DNA of 64,000 nt from a virus. Of this stretch, positions 7,476 to 14,295 are shown in pieces (position 1 is the first letter of the stretch; each line of letters begins with the position of its first letter). The notes under the pieces were generated by a model. It saw nothing but the letters and a program-made list of their open reading frames with translations, ran no database searches and had not been told where the DNA came from. A program made the translations under genes and the position numbers. Location of the stretch: the IMG/VR virus record IMGVR_UViG_3300032093_000031, positions 54,088 to 118,087 of that record. One strand, given 5' to 3'.

Positions 7476-8801
7476 TTAATTACTTAAGGGTGCTTTAATC
7501 GATGGGTGTGATTGATAATTTTCGATTTGAAAATCCTTATTTTCCAAATGAGTTATTAAAGATGAGTCTTCAGATAATGATTTATAAAATTCATCGGTCT
7601 TCATATGTTTTAGTTTGGGTAATTTATAAGGTTCTCTTGTGTATCGTGGTATTTTATATATCTCATAATATTCAGACATACCTCCACCAAATGGTGCTAA
7701 GTCTTTCAACGCACTTTTATAACCATTAGGACCCATCGCCTCTTTTAACATACCTTCTCTCTCTTCATGTGTATACTTTCTACCGATTTGTTCTCTTGCT
7801 TGTTCAACATGGTTACTATACAAATGAGTATCACCTAAATTACCAATCAACTCATCAGGTACCATATTTACTTCTTTAGCAATAATCTCAAGTAACAAAC
7901 CGTAAGAAGCAATATTGAATGGTAGACCTAAGAATGTGTCTACTGAGCGTTGATTCCACATTAAAGAGATTGCTCGTTTAGGAACTCTTAAACTATCCAT
8001 GTGAACATCGTGATAATCACTACTTTGATTTAAAGGGTCTTTTGTTGAGTTATAATAATTAATCCTTTCATCTAAACTCAACTCTCTCGTATAAACTTGA
8101 AATCCATAATGACAAGGTGGAAGAACCATTTGGTCCAGCTCTCCAACATTCCAAGCATTGACCATTAATCGTCTTGAGTCTGGATTTGTTTTAAGGTCGT
8201 TGATTAGGTTTGTGATTTGGTCTATTGAATTGTTTTGGTATTCTATTTTGACACCATACTTGGTAACATCTTCACCGATTTCAATTGCTTTTAGTACTCT
8301 GTGTTGGTCAGAACCTTTTACATCCTTTAAGTCGTAATTAGTCACATTCTTTCTACCCCATCTTCTCCATTGCTTACCATACACAGGTCCGAGGTCACCC
8401 CACTTCTTAGCAAACTCATCATCGGTTTTTATTTTGTTGATGAATTCTTCTTTTGTTAATCGAAATCCTAACTCTAACATTTTTTCTTTTGACATATTAG
8501 GTAAGATTTTGGCATCTTCAATTAGATAGTTCTTATACGCATCACCATCCCAAATATGACAATTGTTATCAACAAGGAACTTGATGTTTGTATCACCACG
8601 AAGGAACCATAACAATTCGGTTACCATCGTCTTCCACGCCATTTTCTTGGTTGTAAGTAATGGAAACCCATCGGACATTTTATGACGGATTGTATAACCA
8701 AAAATAGATTTGGTTCCTGTACCTGTACGGTCTTTCTTTTCTACCCCATAATCTATAATAGTTTGGAGTAAGTCTGTGTATTGTTTATCTAATTTGTTCA
8801 T
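7476..8801 (-). CDS. thyA: Thymidylate synthase (ThyA type), enlarged
   Basis: The enzyme makes dTMP from dUMP with methylene-tetrahydrofolate. Signatures in order are DRTGTGTKSIFG near residue 24, FPLLTTKK near 46, the LWFLRGDTNI segment near 65, RRLMVNAWN near 210, the catalytic PPCHYGFQ (Cys near 228), QRSVDTFLGLPFNIASY near 285 and GDTHLYSNH near 323. The C-terminus ends in the expected HPSIKAPLSN form. At 441 residues it is much longer than the usual about 264-320. Extra sequence lies between the N-terminal motifs and the active site (about residues 85-200) and after the catalytic Cys. Phages use ThyA to raise dTTP supply. Its stop and start overlap neighbours by one base (TAATG with the HAD gene). 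Confidence 0.95.
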   Translation of the reverse strand: MNKLDKQYTDLLQTIIDYGVEKKDRTGTGTKSIFGYTIRHKMSDGFPLLTTKKMAWKTMVTELLWFLRGDTNIKFLVDNNCHIWDGDAYKNYLIEDAKILPNMSKEKMLELGFRLTKEEFINKIKTDDEFAKKWGDLGPVYGKQWRRWGRKNVTNYDLKDVKGSDQHRVLKAIEIGEDVTKYGVKIEYQNNSIDQITNLINDLKTNPDSRRLMVNAWNVGELDQMVLPPCHYGFQVYTRELSLDERINYYNSTKDPLNQSSDYHDVHMDSLRVPKRAISLMWNQRSVDTFLGLPFNIASYGLLLEIIAKEVNMVPDELIGNLGDTHLYSNHVEQAREQIGRKYTHEEREGMLKEAMGPNGYKSALKDLAPFGGGMSEYYEIYKIPRYTREPYKLPKLKHMKTDEFYKSLSEDSSLITHLENKDFQIENYQSHPSIKAPLSN

Positions 8802-9415
8802 TACTCAAATGTTTGAATTTTTGCGTCTACTTCTTTTAATTCAGACCACGTTCCAAGATACGTAATCGCTCTGACTTTTCTATTATCAATCCACACATAT
8901 TCTTGGTCATCTTTGATTCTTGGTTTGTCCATAACCAATCCGTGATATTTAAAACCTTTTTCTTTTAACCATGTTTCGGTTACTTCACGGTCTTTACTTT
9001 CACGAGCGGTAAAAAATGTAATTACATTTCCCTCATCGTACCATTTGTTGATGATACCCAACGCGTTTGGGTAATGGTTAGCTGTCGGATAAAGATGTGA
9101 ATCTTCATTTTTAATGTCGTCACAAATTGTCCCATCAATATCAATCAGAAAAACCCGACTAACCATTTTTTGCGTTATTATGATGTCAGCAATTGTACTA
9201 TGAAAAATATCATCGTACATTACTTGACAATTTGTTTTTAAAACATACTCGACTTCATCACCGTCTTTTACATCATATTTTCCGCTTTTTATTTTTTCTA
9301 AAGTTTCTTTTGATGCTTCAAAATTCTTTGATGAATCTTCAGAAACAATAAACCATCCTTCGACACTGTTAATAAGTTCGTCAGATTTTTTTTGATATAT
9401 TAATTTACCTTTCAT
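8801..9415 (-). CDS. HAD-superfamily phosphatase with extra N-terminal domain
   Basis: Residues about 85-204 form a HAD-type domain. Motif I is FLIDIDGTICDD (nucleophile DxD), motif II is FFTARES, and KPRIKDDQEYVWIDNRK supplies the lysine and late acidic residues. This resembles small phage nucleotidase or polynucleotide-phosphatase-like HAD proteins. The first about 84 residues (MKGKLIYQKKSDELINSVEG onward) are a separate unassigned domain, and an internal Met directly before the HAD domain (MVSRVFLID) could be a second start. The gene is packed between the DUF2452 gene (11-nt overlap) and thyA, so a role in nucleotide metabolism is plausible. The substrate is unknown. Confidence 0.85.
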   Translation of the reverse strand: MKGKLIYQKKSDELINSVEGWFIVSEDSSKNFEASKETLEKIKSGKYDVKDGDEVEYVLKTNCQVMYDDIFHSTIADIIITQKMVSRVFLIDIDGTICDDIKNEDSHLYPTANHYPNALGIINKWYDEGNVITFFTARESKDREVTETWLKEKGFKYHGLVMDKPRIKDDQEYVWIDNRKVRAITYLGTWSELKEVDAKIQTFE

Positions 9416-9809
9416 TTCTAACCCATTTTCTATCTGAATTTAATGTAAAAGCACCAATAAAATCGTCACCCCGATTCCAATCTTTTGGTGATAATAATGA
9501 TAATGTATTTACACCATTAAAATTATATAAGTAATATGTTTCACCAACAATTGGGTCAAAAGAAATTTTTGATTCCCAAACCATTATTGAATCCACATAC
9601 TCTCTTTGAAGTTTTTCTATTGATTGAATGATTTCTTCTCTTTGACGATTAAAGACATCAATCATTTTTTTTGAGGACTCTTTTTTTACGAGACCCACAT
9701 TAGGTAATTCAAATTTTGGCGAACCGATACTGGTAGGATAATGCTTTCTATTAGCGTCGTACCCATTTGTTTCATCCCAAACAACAATATCAGGTTTCTT
9801 TTTATTCAT
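9405..9809 (-). CDS. DUF2452 (C1orf50-like) protein
   Basis: This 134-residue protein matches what I know of the DUF2452 family, also found in eukaryotes as C1orf50. It has a YPTSIGSPKFELP segment near residue 24, a long helix (about 48-72), then DPIVGETYYLYN near 85 and a final LLSPKDWNRGDDFIGAF strand-rich part. The function of the family is unknown. It shares the minus-strand unit with the HAD gene and thyA, overlapping both flanking genes by a few bases (ATGAATAA junction at its start). Confidence 0.75.
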   Translation of the reverse strand: MNKKKPDIVVWDETNGYDANRKHYPTSIGSPKFELPNVGLVKKESSKKMIDVFNRQREEIIQSIEKLQREYVDSIMVWESKISFDPIVGETYYLYNFNGVNTLSLLSPKDWNRGDDFIGAFTLNSDRKWVRNER

Positions 9810-9975
9810 CCTCCAAACCGTCCATTAAAGTTACGTCCCAATCTGAAAAATCGTCACCTAATTCCATACCCAATTTCAAATTTTCCAAAAAATTTTTTTC
9901 CCATTCCTCATAAGAAAGATTTGAGTTGGGATTTTGTTTAATGTAAATTTTATATTGTCTTTTAAGGGTTGACAT
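9802..9975 (-). CDS. Small acidic hypothetical protein
   Basis: This 57-residue ORF (MSTLKRQYKIYIKQNPNSNL) overlaps the end of the thioesterase gene by 14 nt and the start of the DUF2452 gene by 8 nt. Those overlaps are the junction style of this genome and are the main support. The C-terminal half is very acidic (LGDDFSDWDVTLMDGLEDE). No family is recognised. Confidence 0.6.
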   Translation of the reverse strand: MSTLKRQYKIYIKQNPNSNLSYEEWEKNFLENLKLGMELGDDFSDWDVTLMDGLEDE

Positions 9976-10390
9976 CGTTTTGTTCAGAATCTCTTATGTC
10001 AATTAATTTTTGAATTCTACTCCTACCTTTTTCACCAATTGGTACCGGATTACCTTCTTCATCAATCCTAACAAACCTTATGTTTGTTTTCAAGATGACA
10101 ATTTGGTTACCTGTGTAAACATTATGTGCTCTTGCTTCCATATACAAGGTAACTGAAGTATTCCCTAATTTACTTGGTGACCCGTAAATTTTAATCAACT
10201 GACCCTCTTTGGCTGGTTTTTCAAAAAAACATTTATCAATTGATACGGTAACTAATCTTGGTGAATCACACAATTGCATGGAGTATCCCGCAGCCGCCGC
10301 GTCAATCCACGCTAAAAGTTTTCCACCGAATAAATTTCCGTGGAATCCTAAATCCGACTTTTTTATGGGGTGTGAATTCAAAAATTCCAT
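9962..10390 (-). CDS. Hotdog-fold acyl-CoA thioesterase-like protein
   Basis: This 142-residue protein has the hallmark of acyl-CoA thioesterases of the YciA/BACH type: HGNLFGGKLLAWIDAAAAGY at about residues 17-36 (the HG-N-x-x-GG loop and hotdog helix with an Asp). It continues with strands LVTVSIDKCFFEKPAKEG and a typical NTSVTLYMEARAHN strand. The reaction would be hydrolysis of acyl-CoA to free acid and CoA. Length and order fit a single hotdog domain, normally oligomeric. It stands among nucleotide and nitrogen genes in a phage context, suggesting capture of a cellular metabolic gene. The substrate is not predictable. Confidence 0.88.
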   Translation of the reverse strand: MEFLNSHPIKKSDLGFHGNLFGGKLLAWIDAAAAGYSMQLCDSPRLVTVSIDKCFFEKPAKEGQLIKIYGSPSKLGNTSVTLYMEARAHNVYTGNQIVILKTNIRFVRIDEEGNPVPIGEKGRSRIQKLIDIRDSEQNDVNP

Positions 10391-10560
10391 TACTCAAAAG
10401 TTATTTGTTCTCTAATAATGTATTCTTTTAATGCGTTTTCCGCTTCTATTTTAGTTGCAAAAACCCCAATAGTTTGGTCAAATTCTGTTGGGTCGGACAC
10501 ACCAAATTGTCCGTTTAATGTTTCATAAATGAACGTATCTAAAATTTGTTGACTTACCAT
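10390..10560 (-). CDS. Small hypothetical protein
   Basis: This 56-residue ORF (MVSQQILDTFIYETLNGQFG) has its stop overlapping the ATG of the thioesterase gene (TAATG). Its C-terminal half (ATKIEAENALKEYIIREQ) looks like one amphipathic helix. The tight coupling supports translation. No family is recognised. Confidence 0.6.
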   Translation of the reverse strand: MVSQQILDTFIYETLNGQFGVSDPTEFDQTIGVFATKIEAENALKEYIIREQITFE

Positions 10561-10567
10561 AATTAAT

Positions 10568-10732
10568 TTATATTTCTTGATTTTTATTTGATTCCGATTC
10601 TTGATTTATTGATTCAGAATTTTTAGTCTCTTGCATTTTCTTAAATAAATTCATCAATGTGGACTCTTCTCTCTTTAATCTTTGATTACGAGCTTGAACT
10701 TTTTTTCTATGTTCTTTGTCTTTTTTTCCCAT
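10568..10732 (-). CDS. Small charged protein
   Basis: This 54-residue ORF begins MGKKDKEHRKKVQARNQRLK and ends in a Ser/Asn/Gln/Glu-rich tail. The Lys/Arg-rich helix is typical of small conserved phage proteins that may bind nucleic acid. It lies between the glutamine synthetase stop (7 nt away) and the next small gene (8 nt). Confidence 0.6.
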   Translation of the reverse strand: MGKKDKEHRKKVQARNQRLKREESTLMNLFKKMQETKNSESINQESESNKNQEI

Positions 10733-10738
10733 GGTATT

Positions 10739-11863
10739 TTATTCTTCTTCATCTTTTCGATAACTTTCCAAGAGTTCCTCCCCTGAAAGTGTACCGTATT
10801 TATTTACAATTTTTTCGGTGTCTATTTCAACATTCATCATGTGATGAACATTATTTAATTCTTCGGCTAATGATAAACTATCACTAATCACTTTAACGAT
10901 TTTATATGGGTCCGCGTGTGATGCTGGTCTCCTGTCTTCAAGATAACCCTTCCATGTCTCACCAACGGATTTTGGTACACGGATAGATGCACCTCTGTCT
11001 GAGACACCCCAACTAAATTTATCAATAGATTGTGTCTCAAAATGACCTGTTAATCTCAAATGGTTATCAGAACCATAAGAGTCAATATGTTCTTGTGTTC
11101 TTGATTCAAAAGACCTAAAAATTGCATTGAAGTATTGTTCACCACCCTCTTCTCTCATTTTTTGATTTGAGAAATTTGTATGTAAACCTGAACCGTTCCA
11201 TTCTCCGTGGGTCATCGGTTTGGGATGTAACTCAATAGAACGACCATATTTCTCAGCAATTTTATGTAAAAAATATCTACTCATCCATAAATCATCAGAA
11301 GCGGCAATTTTACCTGTTGCAAAAATTTGGTATTCCCATTGACCTAATGCAACCTCTGAATTGGTTCCCTCCACATTGATGTCATATTTTAAACACATGT
11401 TCAAATGTTCATCAGAAATATTTCGACCAACAATATGTCCACCTACACCACAATAATAAATTCCTTGACCGTCAATGATACCATTTCTTTCAAATCCAAG
11501 AATTGGATTATTATGTGAAGAACGAATAAAATATTCCTGTTCAAATCCAACCCAAAAATTTACATCTTCCTCACCTACTTTTGCTCTATGATTTGATGGA
11601 TGAATTTCATTATTACCATCTAAAACCTCACATAATACATATACTGTATCAAGTGAACTATTTGTATGATATAATTTTACTGGCTTAAGATAACAATCTG
11701 AAAAGTTACCTTCCGCTTGTTTAGTTGAGCTTCCGTCAAACCCCCAATTGGGGATGTGTTTCAATTCAAATGGTGCCGGTAGGTCCACAATTTTTATTTT
11801 ACTTCTGAGATTTGGCTCAGGGGAATACCCATCAAGCCATACGTATTCTACTTTTGTTTTCAT
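10739..11863 (-). CDS. Glutamine synthetase, type II (eukaryote-like) family
   Basis: This is a 374-residue enzyme joining ammonia to glutamate using ATP. Landmarks of GSII are the beta-grasp region with NWGFDGSSTKQAEGN (about residues 39-53), VGFEQEYFI near 105 (metal-binding glutamates), GQWEYQIF near 175, the ATP/Glu-binding GSGLHTNFS near 220, SDNHLRLTGHFET near 263 and SDRGASIRVP near 287 with the following YLEDRRPASHADPY. Type I enzymes are about 470 residues, so the length alone separates it. Flavobacteria carry chromosomal genes of this type, so the phage copy is probably host-derived. All main catalytic segments look intact. The adenylylation loop of type I is absent, so that type of regulation is not expected. 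Confidence 0.95.
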   Translation of the reverse strand: MKTKVEYVWLDGYSPEPNLRSKIKIVDLPAPFELKHIPNWGFDGSSTKQAEGNFSDCYLKPVKLYHTNSSLDTVYVLCEVLDGNNEIHPSNHRAKVGEEDVNFWVGFEQEYFIRSSHNNPILGFERNGIIDGQGIYYCGVGGHIVGRNISDEHLNMCLKYDINVEGTNSEVALGQWEYQIFATGKIAASDDLWMSRYFLHKIAEKYGRSIELHPKPMTHGEWNGSGLHTNFSNQKMREEGGEQYFNAIFRSFESRTQEHIDSYGSDNHLRLTGHFETQSIDKFSWGVSDRGASIRVPKSVGETWKGYLEDRRPASHADPYKIVKVISDSLSLAEELNNVHHMMNVEIDTEKIVNKYGTLSGEELLESYRKDEEE

Positions 11864-12069
11864 TTTTTATAATATATGTTTTTCTGTATCTGAATACCGA
11901 CCATAAAAATTAAGAATCTCAAAGCCAAACCCCAGCTTGGTGAGGTTGCACCGGTTTCAAAAAACGTGTCTTTACGGTAGTAAAATATGGGAGTTGGTAA
12001 AAGAAACCAATGGTATTTCTTTCTTATTACAAAAAAATCCGTGATGTATTTCTTTTCTTTATTTGACAT
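11860..12069 (-). CDS. Small membrane-associated protein upstream of glutamine synthetase
   Basis: This 69-residue ORF overlaps the glutamine synthetase start as ATGA, so the two are translationally coupled. A charged N-terminus is followed by aromatic residues. A Gly-rich turn (FFETGATSPSWGLALRF) leads into a short hydrophobic segment (LIFMVGIQI) and a basic end. It may be a small membrane protein. A regulatory role for the synthetase is only a guess from adjacency. Confidence 0.6.
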   Translation of the reverse strand: MSNKEKKYITDFFVIRKKYHWFLLPTPIFYYRKDTFFETGATSPSWGLALRFLIFMVGIQIQKNIYYKK

Positions 12070-12169
12070 TTTTTTTCTTTTTTAAATAATCTAAAACTAT
12101 ATTGAATGAACCAAGAGAAATTATACCAAATCCAAAATATTTTTCAATCTCGGGATTACTGGTGTTCAT
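12059..12169 (-). CDS. Very small hypothetical protein
   Basis: This 36-residue ORF (MNTSNPEIEKYFGFGIISLG) has a short hydrophobic core and a poly-Lys end (LKKKKNVK). It overlaps the start of the following gene by 11 nt. It is too short to judge by composition, but the junctions fit the tight packing of this operon. Confidence 0.45.
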   Translation of the reverse strand: MNTSNPEIEKYFGFGIISLGSFNIVLDYLKKKKNVK

Positions 12170-12179
12170 TCCGTATTTT

Positions 12180-12425
12180 TCAATTATGATTCCCGTCAGA
12201 ATCATCAGTACGTAAATTATTGTCCTTATATTCATATGTTTTTAAGTATTGAATTGTTTTATATAACGTGTGTGTTTCCCTCATGTTAAAAACACCGGAA
12301 TAATGACCATGTTGTAAACCCATTTCAATAATTTGAATTGCCATCTGTGGGTTTAAATTATCTAAAACCATTTCCAATTCATCATTATTGTCAAAATTTA
12401 ATTGGTCGTTGAATAGTCCTTTCAT
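12180..12425 (-). CDS. Hypothetical protein
   Basis: This 81-residue acidic protein (MKGLFNDQLNFDNNDELEMV) has a helical middle (NPQMAIQIIEMGLQHGHYSG) and an Asp/Asn-rich tail. It is the first gene of the leftward run that leads to glutamine synthetase and is divergent from the DUF192 gene, with an A+T-rich 24-51 nt spacer. No family is recognised. Confidence 0.65.
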   Translation of the reverse strand: MKGLFNDQLNFDNNDELEMVLDNLNPQMAIQIIEMGLQHGHYSGVFNMRETHTLYKTIQYLKTYEYKDNNLRTDDSDGNHN

Positions 12426-12476
12426 GATATTAAAATATAGTAAACAAATATGATAAAGTCAAATATTTATAAAAAT

Positions 12477-12845
12477 ATGTCAGTGATTATTAATAATACA
12501 AAGTTCCCTGCGGAATACCTATCCGAACCTGAAGAAATTAGTCAAGGTATGATGGGTAGAGATAATTTAAATGGTTGTATGGTTTTTAATATGGGTGGTG
12601 TTGGTCACCATTCTTTTTGGATGAAAAACTGTTTAATACCTTTGGATATTGTTTTTGTATTGAAAAATAGAATCAGTAAAATACATAGAAATTGTGAACC
12701 CGCTGGTCAAAATGAATTGAACCCAAAAAGATACACCGGCATAGGTGACCATGTTATTGAGTTTCCCGCCGGTGTTACTGATAAATTTAAAGAAGGTGAC
12801 CGAGTTAATATGTATTTGGGAACACCTATGAATCCTGTCCGTTAA
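12477..12845 (+). CDS. DUF192 family protein
   Basis: This is a 122-residue protein from ATG 12477; an in-frame ATG at 12450 would add 9 residues. The DUF192 landmarks are present in order: SQGMMGRDNLNGCMVFNM near residue 22, the signature HSFWMKNCLIPLDIVFV near 45, RISKIHRN near 64 and HVIEFPAGVT near 90. DUF192 is a small compact beta domain of unknown biochemical role found in bacteria, archaea and phages. A TATTTATA motif lies 5 nt before the preferred start. It faces the methyltransferase gene convergently, with a 2-nt gap. Confidence 0.85.
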   Translation: MSVIINNTKFPAEYLSEPEEISQGMMGRDNLNGCMVFNMGGVGHHSFWMKNCLIPLDIVFVLKNRISKIHRNCEPAGQNELNPKRYTGIGDHVIEFPAGVTDKFKEGDRVNMYLGTPMNPVR

Positions 12846-12847
12846 TT

Positions 12848-13696
12848 TTATTCTTCAAACATTACCAGTTGTTTCTTTTGGTTATCATAATCAATCAATC
12901 TCTGTTGAGATATCTTTGTGTAAGATTCTGATAACTCAAAACCAATATAATTTCTATTCAGCTTCTTAGCTGACAAAGCGGTGGTTCCACTTCCTGAAAA
13001 ACAATCAACAATCAGGTCATTTTGATAGGAAAGTATTTTTATTGCTTTCATTGGGATGTCCATGGAGAATGTGGCTTTAGTTAAAGATTTTGTGTCGTTG
13101 AAGTATTTCCATTGACCAAAGACTAATTCCATGAATTCGTTTTTGTCTTTATCTGAATAAACCCTTTTGTTTTTAAAATTACCTTCCTCGTTTTCGACCT
13201 CAATCTGATTATAAGACCATTGAGATATACCTTTTTCTTTCTTTTTGTAATCTTTCTTATATGCAAGAATTACACATTCTTTTGGATTGTATATGTATGG
13301 TGATGATGGTGACATCCAAGAACCCCAAGCGGTTGTTTTAGAACGGTGTGGAGAATCCTCCTCTAAGTCCACAACACCAAAGAATCCAAAACCAATCTCT
13401 TTCATCATCTGCCAATATTCAGATACTAAGAAAATTCTCCCACCTCTTTCTCTAACGTTTATTTCATATGGTATATTCAAGGCAATTCTACCATCATCTT
13501 TTAATGTACGGTAAACTTCGGATAACCATTTCTTACACCACTCAAAATACTCATCCATCGGAGCATCGTCTTTGTGCACATCATAACTAATACCGACATT
13601 GTACGGTGGACTCGTAACAAAGAGGTCTACAGTACCGTCATTTAACTCCTTAAACAGTTCTAAGCAGTCACCCTGATAAATTTTATTCATTTCCAT
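12848..13696 (-). CDS. DNA methyltransferase, amino-group (beta-class order)
   Basis: This is a 282-residue enzyme (start ATG 13696; ATG 13690 is also possible, and a TTG lies just before). The catalytic motif IV comes first, TSPPYNVG at about residues 29-36. The AdoMet-binding motif I follows near the C-terminus, DCFSGSGTTALSAKK at about 235, giving beta-class order. An SPPY motif is common in N4-cytosine and some N6-adenine enzymes, so the base is uncertain. The length is typical. No restriction enzyme is adjacent, so it is an orphan methyltransferase that probably protects or marks phage DNA. The target is unknown. Confidence 0.9.
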   Translation of the reverse strand: MEMNKIYQGDCLELFKELNDGTVDLFVTSPPYNVGISYDVHKDDAPMDEYFEWCKKWLSEVYRTLKDDGRIALNIPYEINVRERGGRIFLVSEYWQMMKEIGFGFFGVVDLEEDSPHRSKTTAWGSWMSPSSPYIYNPKECVILAYKKDYKKKEKGISQWSYNQIEVENEEGNFKNKRVYSDKDKNEFMELVFGQWKYFNDTKSLTKATFSMDIPMKAIKILSYQNDLIVDCFSGSGTTALSAKKLNRNYIGFELSESYTKISQQRLIDYDNQKKQLVMFEE

Positions 13697-13783
13697 TGAC
13701 AAATTGTTTTCTATTTATTATTATTACAAAAGATAACGAATAAAAAACAATAAACCAAAATATTTATAAAAAAACTTAAAATC

Positions 13784-13969
13784 ATGGGATGCGGATGTAA
13801 AAAAAGAAACCAACCTGTTAGTAATCAAACGGTAAACATTCAACTAACCGAAGGTGGTTCAACACCTCCACAGGAGATTACAATTATGGAACAACAACTT
13901 GACCAAATCATAAAAAAGGTTGAGGAGATTAACAATCAAACTAACGAAGAAAACACAGAAGGACAATAA
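13784..13969 (+). CDS. Small Cys-motif protein (MGCGC type)
   Basis: This 61-residue protein begins MGCGCKKRNQPVSNQTVNI, with two closely spaced cysteines in a short basic N-terminus. It is otherwise hydrophilic, with a helical C-terminal half (MEQQLDQIIKKVEEINNQ). The N-terminus recalls MGCSNCKQKK of the gene at 29571, and such MGCxC starts recur in Bacteroidota phages. A metal or membrane role is speculation. A strong hairpin terminator follows directly, and TATTTATA lies 15 nt upstream of the start. Confidence 0.65.
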   Translation: MGCGCKKRNQPVSNQTVNIQLTEGGSTPPQEITIMEQQLDQIIKKVEEINNQTNEENTEGQ

Positions 13970-13973
13970 ATTG

Positions 13974-14010
13974 TATCGGACAGTCTAATAAATTGTCCGA
14001 TATTTTTTGT
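13974..14010 (+). terminator. Rho-independent terminator
   Basis: A 9-bp perfect stem, tatcggaca (13974-13982) and tgtccgata (13994-14002), with an 11-nt loop is followed by a T-rich tract. It lies 5 nt after the stop of the MGCGC gene and closes that short transcript before the gene at 14046. Confidence 0.8.
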
Positions 14011-14045
14011 CTTTTATAATATATATAAATTTATATACTTATATT

Positions 14046-14246
14046 ATGCCTAAACAACAAACAAAACTAACCAGCGTTAACATCATAGATGATGTTTATA
14101 AAAGATTTAAGATAAAAAGTGTAGATGGTTCAATCAATCTACAAAAATTAGTAAACCGAGCTCTTGACCTATATAACACTAGAGAAGATTTTAGAAAACA
14201 AATTGATAATCACAACGGTCTTGCACCAAACGGTTCCAAATTTTAA
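14046..14246 (+). CDS. Small ribbon-helix-helix-like protein
   Basis: This 66-residue protein starts at ATG 14046; a longer frame would begin inside the terminator region. An N-terminal basic stretch (PKQQTKLTSVNIIDD) with a strand is followed by helices (YKRFKIK; NLQKLVNRALDLYNTR). This layout resembles small MetJ/Arc-type ribbon-helix-helix DNA-binding proteins. It is directly upstream of the glycan-synthesis operon (49-nt gap), so it could regulate those genes. Both the fold and the role are inferred from pattern only. Confidence 0.6.
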   Translation: MPKQQTKLTSVNIIDDVYKRFKIKSVDGSINLQKLVNRALDLYNTREDFRKQIDNHNGLAPNGSKF

Positions 14247-14295
14247 GTTGTGAATTTTATTTCTTATATTATCATCAATATTTTAAAACAAAAAA

